A stretch of DNA of 64,000 nt. Source: Pleurodeles waltl. Lineage: Eukaryota > Chordata > Amphibia > Caudata > Salamandridae. The translations under genes and the position numbers were made by a program. Location: positions 336,415,844 through 336,479,843 of the forward strand of contig NC_090440.1 in the NCBI RefSeq assembly GCF_031143425.1, written 5' to 3'. The notes below the pieces were generated by a model. That model was not told where the DNA came from. It saw nothing but the letters and a program-made list of their open reading frames with translations, and did not search any database. Below, piece after piece: positions 24,442-35,609 of this stretch (position 1 is the first letter of the stretch; the number at the start of each line of letters is the position of its first letter).

Positions 24442-25910
24442 ATGGCAAGCCAAACAAAGGAGGCAAACACTGCAGGGAGGAAGACAAAGCTCAAATTCCC
24501 AGACAAAGAGTTGGAGGTCCTCACTGAGGAGTGCTGCCTACACCATGAAGTCCTGTTTGGGAAGGCAACAATGAGTGTCCCTGACTCACAAAAAAAGAAA
24601 ATCTGTCTCAGCATACAAAGTAAGATCAATGCCATTGGAGTCAGTCGTTGCTCCATCGAGGGCATGCGCAAAAGATGGTATGACCTCAGGTCAGGAACCA
24701 ACAAAAGGGTTGCAGAGCGCATGAAGGAGGCCCATGGAACAGGTGGAGAACATCCACAGTACCACCCCCCACAGCAATAGAGAGCATGGTGGAGACCACA
24801 CTGGAGCCAGAGGCTGTTATTGGAATTGGGGACCTGGACAGTCAGCACCTGGAACCTCCAAAAGTAAGTAGCACATCTCACTTATTCACACTTTTCAAGG
24901 CACAATTCACACAACCACAGTTCACAAAAGCATGCATCATCCAAATAGTGCCATGCCCACCTCAGGTTCAGTGCATTATGGGTGATGTAGTACAGTAGTC
25001 CAAATTTTGAGGAATTTTTATTTTGATAAGCCACACATCTGAGAGGCATGGACATTGTATCCCCTGTGTCCCAAAGGTCTCCCTTGGGTATCCATTGATG
25101 ACCCCAGTGTGGAGGGAGATAACGATGCCACCATGGCAGGAGACAAGGCAGTCAGCATTTCCAACAGAGGACACAGATGTGGACAATGAGGCAGTAAACC
25201 TGACTTCCGGGCCACAGATGTGTGAGAGTCGGCCACTGAGATCAGCTGGGTCTGGGCATAGAAAGCATCGTCTGACACATGATGCAGGTGAGGAGGATGC
25301 CAGTACACAATTAATACTGGGACTGGAGGCATCCCTACTCAGCAGTCACCACCTGCAAAACTAACACATGCAGTTGATGAACCGGAAACTACACCGAATG
25401 CAACAGACTCTCACACAGGGATTTGGGAATGTTGAAAAGCAATTATCCACCATGAACACCAACATGGTCAAGCTCACCACTGCCATCACTGACCTATGTA
25501 GGGAAATGGTGGCAGCTCGGGCCCATGTAAAGCGCAATGAGTGCAACACAGCTGCACGGTTGGACCGGCTCAGTCAGTCCATTGGTCGCCTAGCCACCAT
25601 AACCACATCCCTGTCAAGGCACACTGTCACGCTCCAGGTTGAATTAGGACATTTTGCTGGAGATGCAGCATGGGGACTAGGGCGCATTACTGCTGCTGTA
25701 GATCTTATTCATACCTCCCAGGCAGCAAGAGGTACTGGTGACAACCTTCAGGACTGTGAGGACGTATCAAGTGTGAGCAGATTTCTGCCTCAGATGCCTG
25801 TATCCTGCATAGTAGCAGTGCCCGCCAGACATCTGTGGACCAACCAGGCACAGGCCATGTTGGTCATAGCTGTAGGAGGGTGTGATGCTTTCTCACTAGG
25901 TTTAGCGTAA
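24442..25910 (+). pseudogene. Harbinger Myb/SANT-like DNA-binding protein, broken
   Basis: The ATG at 24442 begins MASQTKEANTAG. A Myb/SANT-like domain follows (from about 24487), with KFPDKELEVLTEEC near its start and GMRKRWYDLRSG near its end. A frameshift near 24765 is followed by the in-frame continuation of a typical spacer (24786) to a donor-like AAAGTAAGTA at about 24870. An acceptor-like CCCAAAG near 25066 and a coiled-coil-like segment (25368-25700, LHRMQQTLTQGF...) look like later exons. In Harbinger elements this protein binds the termini and brings the transposase to the nucleus. It is disabled here by the frameshift. Confidence 0.65.
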
Positions 25911-26165
25911 GGCACATGAGTGGAATGTGTTAGGTTTTGGTACAAAATACTTGTTTACTGCTTGGTATACACCACCATTTACATCATGCACTCCTGACAT
26001 TAAAGAATGTTTTTGTTTTGCACAACCTGGCTATATGTGTCTTACATTTGTGAGTGCTGTTACGGTTTGCACTTACCTGCCATAGTGATGAGTTGCTATG
26101 TGATCCCGTCTTCATCTGCTCTCCATTGCGATGCTACCATCCCCAGGCTGTCGTTGCGGTGGCTC

Positions 26166-26450
26166 CTACTCCTCATCCTCAGAATCTGTGTCATATAGAG
26201 TGAGATGTAGCCCACATCTGGTTGCTATGTTGTGTAGGATGGCACATGTCGCCACAATCTTGTAGGCAGTCTCTGGGGCATACTGGAGTGCCCCTCCACT
26301 TTTGTGCAGGCATCCAAAACGTTACTTCAACATGCCAAAGGTCCTTTCAATGACGGCTCTGGTGCGCCGATGTCCAATGTTGTAGCACCTCTCATTCTGA
26401 TTAGCAGGTGTTAGGTATGGAGTGAGAATCCATGGCATATGCACTGTCAC
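26166..26450 (-). pseudogene. Harbinger A transposase, last exon
   Basis: On - an acceptor (TTACACAG, ending at 26451) precedes GTGACAGTGC. This completes the second catalytic region with the previous exon (G-DSAY) and continues ILTPYLTPANQNERCYN. The third catalytic glutamate follows in AVIERTFGMLK. A TAA stop at 26322-26324 interrupts the frame right after FGMLK. The rest (RFGCLHKSGGALQY and onward) runs to a TAG at 26166-26168 after an acidic tail. One nonsense mutation therefore disables this exon. Confidence 0.75.
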
Positions 26451-26538
26451 CTGTGTAACAAAACAACAGATATGAGCATGGCTTCACATGGTTATGCAGA
26501 GACATGTATTTCTGACATTGGTGTTTACTACACAGTAC

Positions 26539-26692
26539 CTAATAAATATCCATCATCAAACTCCCCACGTTCTAGGCTTTGGTGTATCCCACTGTGCCTG
26601 AAAATGTATGCATCATGTGTGCTCCCTTGAAATTTCATCACTATATCAGTTATGACATTATGGGCATCACATACCACCTGGATGTTTAGTGA
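26539..26692 (-). pseudogene. Harbinger A transposase, middle exon, 3' part
   Basis: On - this reads SLNIQVVCDAHN, then GSTHDAYIF, and ends at a donor (G|GTACTG) at 26539/26538 whose phase matches the exon starting at 26450. Its upstream half lies beyond the Gypsy insertion, at 32301-32470. Removing the Gypsy and one 5-bp target copy restores a continuous frame across the join (KCTH-SLNI). Confidence 0.75.
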
Positions 26693-26697
26693 GTGAG

Positions 26698-26878
26698 TGT
26701 AAAAACGGAGACCGGCAGTAACAGGTAATCATTTTATTCCTAGATAATGCGGGTACATTACAGGAGCAATGTCGGAATCGCTCCGTTCATCCCGACTGCT
26801 TTCATTCTAACCGCCACCTCCCGAACCCCCGTCTCGTAGATCGAATATCAACCTTCCACATTCGATCTACGCACCACA
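26698..26878 (-). repeat. Gypsy 3' LTR (181 bp)
   Basis: It starts TGTAAAAACGG and ends GCACCACA on +, with TG...CA ends. It differs from the other LTR (32120-32300) at three positions. On - it carries an AATAAA near its end. Target duplication GTGAG lies at 26693-26697. Confidence 0.92.
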
Positions 26879-26988
26879 CATCTTCCCCTCTTATCAACAA
26901 CAACAAAAACAAATAACATACTTAAAATCGGGAAAATACATATAAGAGAAAATACATAATACATGTACCTCTAAAGAAAATTAATTTT

Positions 26989-27390
26989 CTACATTGAATT
27001 AGAAGCATTCCCATTTAGTTGACTTCCCATCACGAATTCATTGAAATGCCTTGGTAATTTCCTTTCTCTCAAACGTTTACGAATAGGTATCACGTCATCC
27101 TCCTGATTCCCGGATTCAAGACCACGGGATTCACCACCTCCTTCACCTCTGTCTGACCGCGCATCCTCGTATCCCCACAAATATCCACTCTCTTCATCAA
27201 CATCTTCACACACAGATTCCTGGGGAAAGTTACTTGCCTTAAACAAACTCACATGCCGCAAATTACGTACTCTTCCATCCTCAAGCTGAACTGCACCATT
27301 CAATACCTTCACCACTTTCATAGGGCGTGACCATCTCGCATTCCCTTTATTTATTAGCCCCAAAATTTTTCTCACGTACATACTGTCCAA
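26989..27390 (-). pseudogene. Gypsy pol C-terminus (post-integrase tail)
   Basis: A segment of about 130 residues includes KGNARWSRPMKVVKVL and GRVRNLRHVSLFK, the small SH3-like region that follows Gypsy integrases. An acidic, basic-ended tail comes next. It is separated from the integrase frame by a TGA at 27413-27415 and a frameshift near 27395. Confidence 0.7.
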
Positions 27391-27412
27391 CTGCCCCGTT
27401 TGGCATAGTTTT

Positions 27413-28606
27413 TCAACTATTGATTTTGTTTAAAACTTTGTTTTGATACTCTTGCACCAGATTTTTCACAGAGCTAAAGTCTACCCCACCAAAACTTCCT
27501 TGCCTTCTGTTCATCAACCACCAAGGGATTAGTTTAGAAGAGGGTTTCTGACCCCTCAATAACTCAAAAGGTGTTTTCCCAGTGACTGAATGTGGCGTAA
27601 TTCTGTATGATAACAACATATTTTGGATGGCCTCCTTCCAAGACAAATTAGATTCTAAAGCTAATTGTATAGTGTCCTTGATAACCTTGTTGAACCTTTC
27701 AACCTGACCATTACCTTCAGGATGGTATAATGACACCTTCACATGATTTACCCCACAGCTCTTCAAAAAGGAACTCATCTTAACAGAAGTAAGTTGTACA
27801 CCATTGTCCGAAACAATAGTTTCAGGAATTCCTTCCCTCGCAAATACATCTTTTAAGAATTGGATCACAGTATCAGTAGTTATATTGCCAACCATACGAA
27901 CCTCTGGCCATTTGGAAAAATAATCAACTAAGACAATCGCATACCCTTCCTTAGCAGGTAAGTTAACAAACGGACCCATAAAATCAATTGCAACTTTGCG
28001 CCACGGGCCATCTGGCAACTCAACCAACTGTAATGGTACCACTAATGGTTTCACAGACTTGTCACTCAATACACACTTACCACACTCTCTTACCCAACGA
28101 TCTACCATACCATCTAACCCCGGCCACCAAAAAACTTCTTTGATCTTCCTCCTGGTACTTGCCATGCCACCATGACCTTCATGTCCCAACTTAACAATGG
28201 TATCACGCATACCATAGGGAGGCACAATTTTATCACCTTTTAATATAATGTCATTCGACACAGACAATTCCTCTTTAATATTCCAAAATGTACTGCTCTC
28301 GCCTCGTAAACTACGCTCTGATGGCCATCCTTTCAAAATAAACTCTTTCACTTTCAACAAAACCACATCCTTCTGCATTTCTTTCATCCACACACATTCA
28401 GATAAATTGTCATGCATATTTCCATTTTGCAAAAACATAACATCTTTACAAGTGAACGCAACATCGCACTCTCCATCATCAATTTCCTCGGCACTACTAT
28501 GCGATAGTGGTAACCTAGACAACCCATCCGCCACACAATTACTTTTCCCTGGAAGATGCAAAATCTCAAAGTGATACATTTGTAATTTCGAAGCCAACCT
28601 TGCCAA
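27413..28606 (-). pseudogene. Gypsy RNase H end and integrase
   Basis: The frame opens with the RNase H tail (PGKSNCVADGLSR, residues about 19-31). The integrase zinc-binding HHCC residues follow (H142, H145, C175, C178 of this frame). The DDE core has D208 in AIDFMG, D267 in VSDNG and E303 in GQVERFN, so all catalytic residues are kept. It is joined in frame to the upstream RNase H part except for one TGA at about 28622-28624. Confidence 0.85.
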
Positions 28607-28624
28607 CCTAGGAGTAAGGTTCCT

Positions 28625-28854
28625 TCACCCTCCCGTGCTCAAAATATTAATCAGAGGTTTGTGATCCGTACAAATTTTAAATTTGCGCCCCCATATATAC
28701 ATCCTAAATCGTTGCACAGCCCACGTAGCGGCCAATAACTCCTTCTCAATTACAGAATACGAGAAGCATATGCGACCACCCATTGACTCCTTTCTTCTTC
28801 TGAGACAAAACCGCACCAATACCATATGCGGAAGCATCTACTGCTATAGTACAT
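28625..28854 (-). pseudogene. Gypsy RNase H, N-terminal part
   Basis: On - the DASAYGIGAV block at about 28840-28810 carries the first RNase H aspartate. ATWAVQRFR and TDHKPL follow toward 28640. The region starts directly at the mini-LTR insertion, and the preceding RT part resumes at 29193. A frame shift lies within the 28780-28830 stretch. Confidence 0.7.
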
Positions 28855-29192
28855 TGTTAGAAATGTTTTTTTTTATTGGCAGTCAGGTTGCCCTCTGTCC
28901 AAGCAAGAACCCTCACTCTAGTCAGGGTAAGTCACACACAATCCAAAATCAGCCTGTGCTCACCCTCCGGTAGCTTGGCACGAGCAGTCAGGCTTAACTT
29001 AGAAGGCAATGTGTAAAGCATTTGTGCAATAAATCATACAATACCATAATATAACACCACAAAAATACACCACACAGTGTTTAGAAAAATATATAATATT
29101 TAGGTCAAAAGCCAACGACAACAGGTCAGAAAAAATAGGAGGAAGGAGGCAAAAAGTTTGGGGATGTCCCTGTCAAAAAGCCAGGTCCAACA
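28855..29192. mobile_element. Mini solo LTR (338 bp) inserted in Gypsy pol
   Basis: It starts TGTTAGAAATG, ends GGTCCAACA and is flanked by a perfect 5-bp duplication TACAT (28850-28854 and 29193-29197). The ends and the blocks 'ggcagtcaggtt', 'caagcaag(a)accctcact' and 'ggtagcttggca' match the long LTR at 6093-8981, so this is an internally shortened member of that family. It separates the RT and RNase H coding of the Gypsy. Confidence 0.85.
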
Positions 29193-30033
29193 TACATTCA
29201 GCAGTTTCATCAAACGATTTGAGACAAGATGCATTGACAATTTCTTCCTTTATAGTCGAAAACTCCTTGGAATGTATCTCTGTCCAGCAGAACGTCACAT
29301 TTTTCCTCAGCAAGGCACGGAGGTTCTCCACCTTGGATGCAAAGTTTTCCACAAAGCGAGAATAAAACTCTGCTAGGCCTAAAAATGATAACAATTGTTC
29401 CTTGCACCTTGGTTCTGGAGCCTCACTAATAGCTTTGATGTGACTAACCTTAGGTCGAATACCATCCTTAGAAATTATATGACCTAAATATTCCACGTGG
29501 CTCTCTCCAAATTTGCCCTTTTGACCCTTAGCAGTTAATCCATAGTCACTCAGTGCTTGCAATACTGCTTTTAAGTTCCGGTCGTGCTTAATTCTGTCGC
29601 GACCATATACTAAAATGTCATCCTGGAATACCTTTGCCCCCTTAACATTCGAAAGTATTTTGGACAATTCCCTCTGGAAAACTGCAGACGCACTACCCAA
29701 TCCAAACGGCATTAATTTGTACTGGAATATTCCTTCCGGAGTAATAAAAGCTGTACAATGTTTAGACTCAGGACTTAAATGTATCTGGTGATACGCACTC
29801 GCCAAGTCGATGGTTGAAAATACACTAGCATCTCCAATAGAGGACATCAATTCCTGCAAATTTGGTAAAGGAAATGCATCTATCCAAATTGCATCATTGA
29901 GTGCCCGCAGGTCAACACACAACCTGAGGTCCCCACTGGATTTTACCGAAATCACAATCGGAGAAACCCAATCGGAGCACTCAATTGGTTCAATGATATC
30001 ATTATCACACAAATCCTTTAACATCTCCTTCAA
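29193..30033 (-). pseudogene. Gypsy reverse transcriptase
   Basis: The RT palm is readable: FSTIDLASAY (first aspartate), LMPFGLGSA, and the catalytic box VFQDDILVYG with both aspartates. The connection domain follows (GHIISKDGI, SFLGLAEFYSRFV). The frame continues from the protease ORF except for one TAA at 30034-30036. Downstream it is cut by the mini-LTR at 29192. Confidence 0.88.
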
Positions 30034-31116
30034 TTATTCTCTATAATTCAAGGGAACATTCCTCAACTTCTGCCTTATAGGAACAGCATTCTCCTTTAAT
30101 ACAATTGTATGTTTAACATTTTTCATACTTCCCAAACAACCACTAAACACGGTAGGAAATAGTCCCTTTATATCACGATACAAATCATTCTGCAACATAT
30201 CCATACTCACAATGCACACTGGCGGAGTAGCATTAGGGTCCACCCTCAACCCCAATTGACATATATGTGGCCAACCCAGAATAGTTGCCCCTCCTTCTGC
30301 CACAAGAACTTCACCTGAACACTTCTTTCCAGCATATTCGATTTCTGCCTGTATTTTTCCTACAATAGCAATTTTATGACCAGAATAACTACAAGGACTG
30401 GTTTTTGTTTTTTGTAAACTCCTTCCAGGCCACAACTGATTAAATAGAGACTTGCCTATTATGGTGTACCACGCACACGAGTCCACCATAACTTCCACTT
30501 GTACACCATCAATATTTATGTAACACTTAGGAAATTGAAGCTCTTTTCCCTTAATGTTATGCTCTTGAATGCTTAGTACCAAATTCTGAATTCCTCCCTC
30601 AACCTCATCATCATCCACATTCTCCACATCACAACTCACTTTTTTTTCAAAACTTCTGCATACGCGTGCAAAATGTCCCTTTTTTTTACATGCACTGCAA
30701 TTTTTCCCAATCGCCGGACAACCATTAAAATTTGCAAAATGCGAACTGGCGCCGCATCTAAAGCACACTTTAGTATTGTTGTACATGCTAGACTTGTTAT
30801 CCCCAGATTTGTTGTCCCCACTACCAGCCCGTGCAACAATGTTTTTCTTTTTGTCCATGCATTCCCTGTTTTTACTTACAGTACAAACGTTGTCACAATC
30901 TTTGACTTCCCTCCTCATAGTTTGAATGCAATCTTCGGTAATCTCAATGCTCCTCGCCACTTCAACAGCCATTTTTAAAGATATTTCCCCAGAAGACCAA
31001 AGTTTCTCCTGTATTTTCTTAGATTTAGTCTTCATTAATAATTGGTCCCTCAAAACTTGGTCATATGTCATATTGTCAAAAGCACACGTAACCGATAAGC
31101 CCCTTAACACTGCCAT
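30034..31116 (-). pseudogene. Gypsy gag C-terminal half and protease
   Basis: A capsid-like helical part comes first. Two zinc knuckles follow: an atypical CFRCGASSH...C and a regular CSACKKKGHFARVC. A retropepsin-like protease region comes next, where the expected D-S-G catalytic triplet reads D-S-C in VMVDSCAWYTII. The region ends at the TAA before RT. The Gly-to-Cys change would be expected to harm protease activity. Confidence 0.8.
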
Positions 31117-31135
31117 ATACTGGTCAATGGACTCA

Positions 31136-31459
31136 TCAGCCTTCTGTTCCCTGGAATAGAAATTTGTATCTTTCCATAACTACATTTATTTTCTGGCCAT
31201 ACCTATCCTGTAACTGTTGTAAAGCACATTTATACACATCTACCCCATGCACATTATCTACAGGTGGTACATTTTTAAATTCCCTTAACCCTACAGCGCC
31301 CAAATGATGTTTAAGCAATGACAGGTGCCTATCAGGTGAACATTCGCCCTCTTCCAACACATCAACATATGCCTCAAATAAATCCAACCACAATTCCCAC
31401 TGAATGGGCGGATCTCCTGGTTCATTAAAAAAAAATGGTGGAGGTTGAATACTAGACAT
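31136..31459 (-). pseudogene. Gypsy gag N-terminus
   Basis: An ATG at 31459 begins MSSIQPPPFFF. It continues with a capsid-type segment (WELWLDLFEAYVD, LSLLKHHLG) to a stop at 31136. The homologous reading continues in another frame from about 31150 (DESIDQYMAVLRG), so a frameshift splits gag. Confidence 0.8.
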
Positions 31460-32119
31460 TCTGTAATTAACAATGTCCTATATCAATAATCACTGAATGC
31501 AGTTGAACAATACAGTTTTTCCTTTTTAAAAAAAAAAAACAGAGTCCAGTCACAATAAATTCCGGCACATCCAACAAGTCAAATGTATAGATAAAAGGTT
31601 CTTCTTGTAATTATAAGCACAAGGTGTGCCTATCACCGTATTCCAAATTAAACGTGCCAAATTCCTTGTAATTGTATTTATGGCACTATAAGCGTGCCTA
31701 GTTCCTTGTAATTGTAGACAATATTTGCATGCACGAGGTCTACTGCTTAAAGATGGCTGCTAATTTGCTATTTGTAGAAGATTCAAAAAGATCTCTGAAG
31801 AAACCACTTCAAAATGGCTGCCTCAACGGTGTTGTTCACTCTTTAGAGTAATTTGGGCACACACCAACCCATAATTCCTGGCGTAGTTGCAGATATTTTT
31901 CCCGAAACAGGAATCTTGCCAATACAGGACATCAAGAGTTTCTTAATGCGCCGCCCCTCAAGTTATGGAAACACCAGCAGCCAGAAAATCGCCATTAGAC
32001 ATCAATAGGTACTTAATGCGCAGCCCCTCAAGTTATGAAAGCACCAGCAGCCAGAAAATCGCCAAAAATAAAAGCAGAATCCTCACCACCGACATCGCTC
32101 CTGCCCGCCTCGTCGCCAC
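31460..32119 (-). other. Gypsy leader with primer-binding site and a 66-bp duplication
   Basis: On -, TGGCGACGAGG lies one base inside the 5' LTR (about 32118-32108). It would pair with a tRNA 3' end CCTCGTCGCCA, compatible with tRNA-Ser(GCT) as I recall it. A 66-bp direct repeat occupies 31928-31993 and 31998-32063. The rest is A/T-rich and non-coding. Confidence 0.6.
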
Positions 32120-32300
32120 TGTAAAAACAGAGACCGGCAGTAACAGGTAATCATTTTATTCCTAGATAATGCGGGTACATTACAGGAGCATTGTCGGAAT
32201 CGCTCCGTTCATCCCGACTGCTTTCATTCTAACCGCCACCTCCCGAACCCCCGTCTCGTAGATCGAATGTCAACCTTCCACATTCGATCTACGCACCACA
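32120..32300 (-). repeat. Gypsy 5' LTR (181 bp)
   Basis: Pairs with 26698-26878. It contains a perfect hairpin, arms 32258-32270 and 32280-32292. Target duplication GTGAG at 32301-32305. Confidence 0.92.
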
Positions 32301-32470
32301 GTGAGTACATTTCCTATTGCGGAACACATATTCCAGATTTGCAGGTGGACATATGGGTATATGTGTCCTGTCCACCTCATTACATGGGGAAAGTTTGCAA
32401 TTCTGTAGAAGTTCAATTTGGTATTGTGTATTTCCTCTGCATTCCTGTGAAGGTAAATGTATCTGGACAT
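32301..32470 (-). pseudogene. Harbinger A transposase, middle exon, 5' part
   Basis: On - this reads YIYLHRNAEEIHNTK, then RIANFPHVM. A small frameshift follows around 32365-32372, and then THIPICPPANLEYVFRNRK with the first catalytic aspartate just before (VDRTHI). It stops at the Gypsy target duplication and continues at 26692. Exons further upstream toward 33104 were not recognised. Confidence 0.7.
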
Positions 32471-33104
32471 GTGTGCGAGTCTTAGAACCGACTAAAGAAT
32501 CGTGACAAGGCACTTTGGGACACCCCACCAGCAACAGCAATAACCCCCTAGTAGCTACCCGAGGCCAAGAGGTACAGTGAGCACAGCACTTGCACATGTG
32601 TGGGGATGGAGCAGCTGGGCAGGGTTTGGATTTCTAGCTGAGTTTTCAGCAGTTCCATGATCTCTAAGATGACTGTGCTGCTCAGTCTTTATTTCTCATA
32701 TTTTTCGTCCTCAGTCTGTTGAAATATGGTTTGCATGGGTCTGTATATCCTCACTTGCCTCCTCCTCCTCCTCCTCTGCTGGGCAGCCTGGAGTCACCTC
32801 CAAGTGAAAATCCCAGATGCCTTCTGGGTCTGCTTTTATACTTTGGTTCTGATTACCACCTGTTTGGAATCAGTGCTAATCTGGGTGTGCAAAATGGCCT
32901 ATTTGCGACTAATCGTAATTTGCGACTGCCTTGTACATTCGGTTTGCGAGTCGCAAATCACAAAATCCAGTCGTAAATGTTTGCGATTCGGTAATTGGTT
33001 GCATCGCTATCTGGGACTCCGAAATGGCATTTGTACATACCATTTTGCATTTTGCACAGTCGCAAATAGCACTTCCACCGTTTAAACGTACGTATATGTG
33101 GCCC

Positions 33105-34197
33105 TGAATCCCTAAAACCTTTATTACAATTAAGCGTCATAGGAAGGCTACATGTGCAGGTACTTATTAGGACATATTTTGAGTTATAAAACTTCCCTCT
33201 ACCAGCCAGCAGAATTGTTGCCCTTTTCACCATCCTTCCAGTGAGCAGCTTCCTAGCCTTTAATCTGGCTTGCCATCAGGCCGCCAAGGCTTTTCTTTGC
33301 CCTAATGCAATTTCTGACTGACTCATATCCTCGCACTGCTTCTGCAAGTGTGTTCAATTTTCTGTTAACTCTCAGCTGCACATAAAATATAGGACAGCGT
33401 TACTCTCTGTCTGAGTTCCCAAATGCCTGAGATTAGGAGCTGAGTTTGAGACATATTAGGCCTCTGGGTTCATACGGCCAGCCAACATTCAAAAGTAAAA
33501 CGCTGATCAAAAGTCAAGATAGATTTTATCATGTTTCTGTATGTGTTTAGTACAGAATTTTAACATGCTTTATCCCGCAGATGCTACTGCTCTTCAGACA
33601 GCCACTTAGGTGTTCTTTTGGACCTAATGTGAATGAAGCATGCACAAATAAATATAGTACTATGATGTCCACTCCCATTATTGACTACACATTTTCATTA
33701 ATAGGTACAACACTTTCCTGGGCAAAAGAGAATAGTAGCTAACGCATATAAAATAGGTCCTGCAAACAAACCTAGTGGCATAGTGATGGGCCCCTGACTC
33801 TTTATTGCATGGACCCACTCTCATTTTACCCTAGAGTGACAATAAAATGTACACATGGCTCTTCAGCATCAACGTCCATTAACGGACTTGTCACTGACAG
33901 CGTGTCGCAGCCTACTCAATATTTCAAGAAATTGTGTTGCTCAATAACAAGCATGTACAGGAGAAGCAGGAGTATCGGAGCATGTACTGAGAAAGATGAA
34001 GTACAACCCATTTGAAGAGAATTCTGAGTGACAGTCCCGGAAGCTGAGCGTAGGGCCCCATGGCATTCATGCGAATGAGGAATAGTGGTAACATTACTGC
34101 ACTGCTTCCTACTTAAACAAGAGTTTGTCCGCGGCTGTCAACAGCCTGAGTCTGCACACTCACAGTGAATATGCTGTAGGGGGACGTAAGAAATCAA
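33105..34197. other. Unclassified sequence
   Basis: No domain or repeat family recognised. Confidence 0.3.
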
Positions 34198-34960
34198 GGG
34201 CCAGAGGTACTAAACATTTTTACTGGTCGTAAGCCCCAGATTCAGTAAATCAGCAGGTTTGCAACTGCTAACAAGGTTTTTTTCGCCTAATGTACTAAAC
34301 ACATTTTACAAAACTGAAAACGGTTTCCAGATCATAAAATATGTTTAAAAGTGATTACGGAATAGGTATTTGGAAGGGGCATGTTTTGAATGATACTCAG
34401 TCCAAATATTGAATCAGTAGCATATGGGTCAATGGTTTACAACCAGAAGTCCAGTAGCAAACTATTGATAAGTCATCAACTCTAAATTTTATTTGGTATT
34501 TCATTTGCGAAAGAAAGCCCCTTCCCATTTTTTAACTGAGATGGTAGCTTCAGTGAGAGTAGGCAGAGGTCCAGGACACCACAACCAACTCTACTGAAGT
34601 TTTTCAAAACTGATTTTTTTTTTTTTTTTTTAAACAGAAAAAAACCATTTCTTTTAGGGAAGCAGGGCTGGGTTATGAAAACAATAATCCGTTTTGAAAT
34701 ATAAAAACGGGCACAGTGGCCTGCTATCCCTTGCAGACCACCATCCCTGTCTTTGCAGCCAATCAGGTTTATTCAGAATGGGTGTGTTCTCAAATTAATA
34801 TTGATGAGCAGATTGTTCTGCAACCACCTTCAAATGTTATTTTACATACTTACCTATTAGTTCACAGGTTGGATCATAAAATAGTGTTCGCAAAATGTCA
34901 AGGTAATTGCAATTGCTTTTTGCAACCACGCTTTTAACACATATGAGACTAAAAAACGTA
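34198..34960. mobile_element. Possible decayed Harbinger-type MITE
   Basis: It starts near GGGCCAGAGGTACTAAACA. An interior segment 'gtggcctgct(a)tcccttgcagaccaccatccctgt' matches the MITE at 10615-10650. A T-run lies at 34615-34632. The right end was not found convincingly. Confidence 0.4.
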
Positions 34961-35303
34961 GCGATGGTGGTAAGGAAACAGTTCAGTTTCTCTTAAGGGA
35001 GGTACCACTTTCAGGGATACCAAAGTGAGGAACTTTGAGACTGTAATTTGCAACAGTACATTCTGACCTTATTTTACACATTGAAAGACAAAAAGTTAAG
35101 AAGCATGTTAGCGATAAAACATATGTAGAAGATAATAAATTGTCTCAGCCAAATAATTCAGTCCCAAAGAAACTGTGTTTCGTTGTCCATGTCGGAAGTG
35201 CATCTATAAAATTATCTTTGTAAAGATCACTTGGGAGATGCGAACAACATTGAGGGGCTATTCACAAAAGTAAAAGTAAATATTATCACTCATTTTACTA
35301 TTA
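34961..35303. other. Unclassified spacer
   Basis: Nothing recognised. Confidence 0.3.
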
Positions 35304-35609
35304 GGGGCTTATTTACAAGGAGTTAGTGCCTCTGCAATGTTATTTTTTTGTACACTGCTGTGGCGCTAAAACAACTTCATATTTACAAAGTGATGCTATA
35401 GGCATCTAGCATCACTTTTTCTACCCCACTGTAATTTTTTAACAGCGTTGGATCTGACTGTGTCAGATACTGACAATGATATGCGAAGTAGGCTTTCCAT
35501 CTTAAAAAATTACATTGGTTTGATGCACCTGTATTTACAAGCTTTCCGTAAAATAATGTTCGCTTAGGAAAAGTCGTGCTAAGTCTGACTAGAATTAACA
35601 TTTTAACGC

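Larger units (their letters stand above)
26698..32300 (-). mobile_element. Ty3/Gypsy LTR retrotransposon, complete structure, 5603 bp
   Basis: Two 181-bp LTRs (about 98% identical) flank gag and pol on -, in the order gag, protease, RT, RNase H, integrase. The 5-bp target duplication GTGAG is perfect (26693-26697 and 32301-32305). A primer-binding-site-like sequence adjoins the 5' LTR. No env is seen. Frameshifts (about 31150 and 27395), in-frame stops (30034-30036, about 28622 and 27413) and a mini-LTR in pol (28855-29192) inactivate it. It inserted into the coding sequence of the Harbinger A transposase. Confidence 0.93.
24056..33104. mobile_element. Decayed Harbinger element A (3.4 kb plus 5.6 kb nested Gypsy)
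   Basis: The termini GGGCCACATGT and the complement of ATATGTGGCCC are inverted, with TTTGCGA/GAGTCGC-rich subterminal regions on both sides (24075-24300 and 32900-33070). Inside, a Myb/SANT-like gene (+) and a HARBI1-like transposase (-) converge, the standard two-gene Harbinger layout. The transposase is split by the Gypsy at 26698-32300. Flanking trinucleotides (TTG and TGA) do not match. Stops and frameshifts in both genes show it is dead. Confidence 0.75.
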
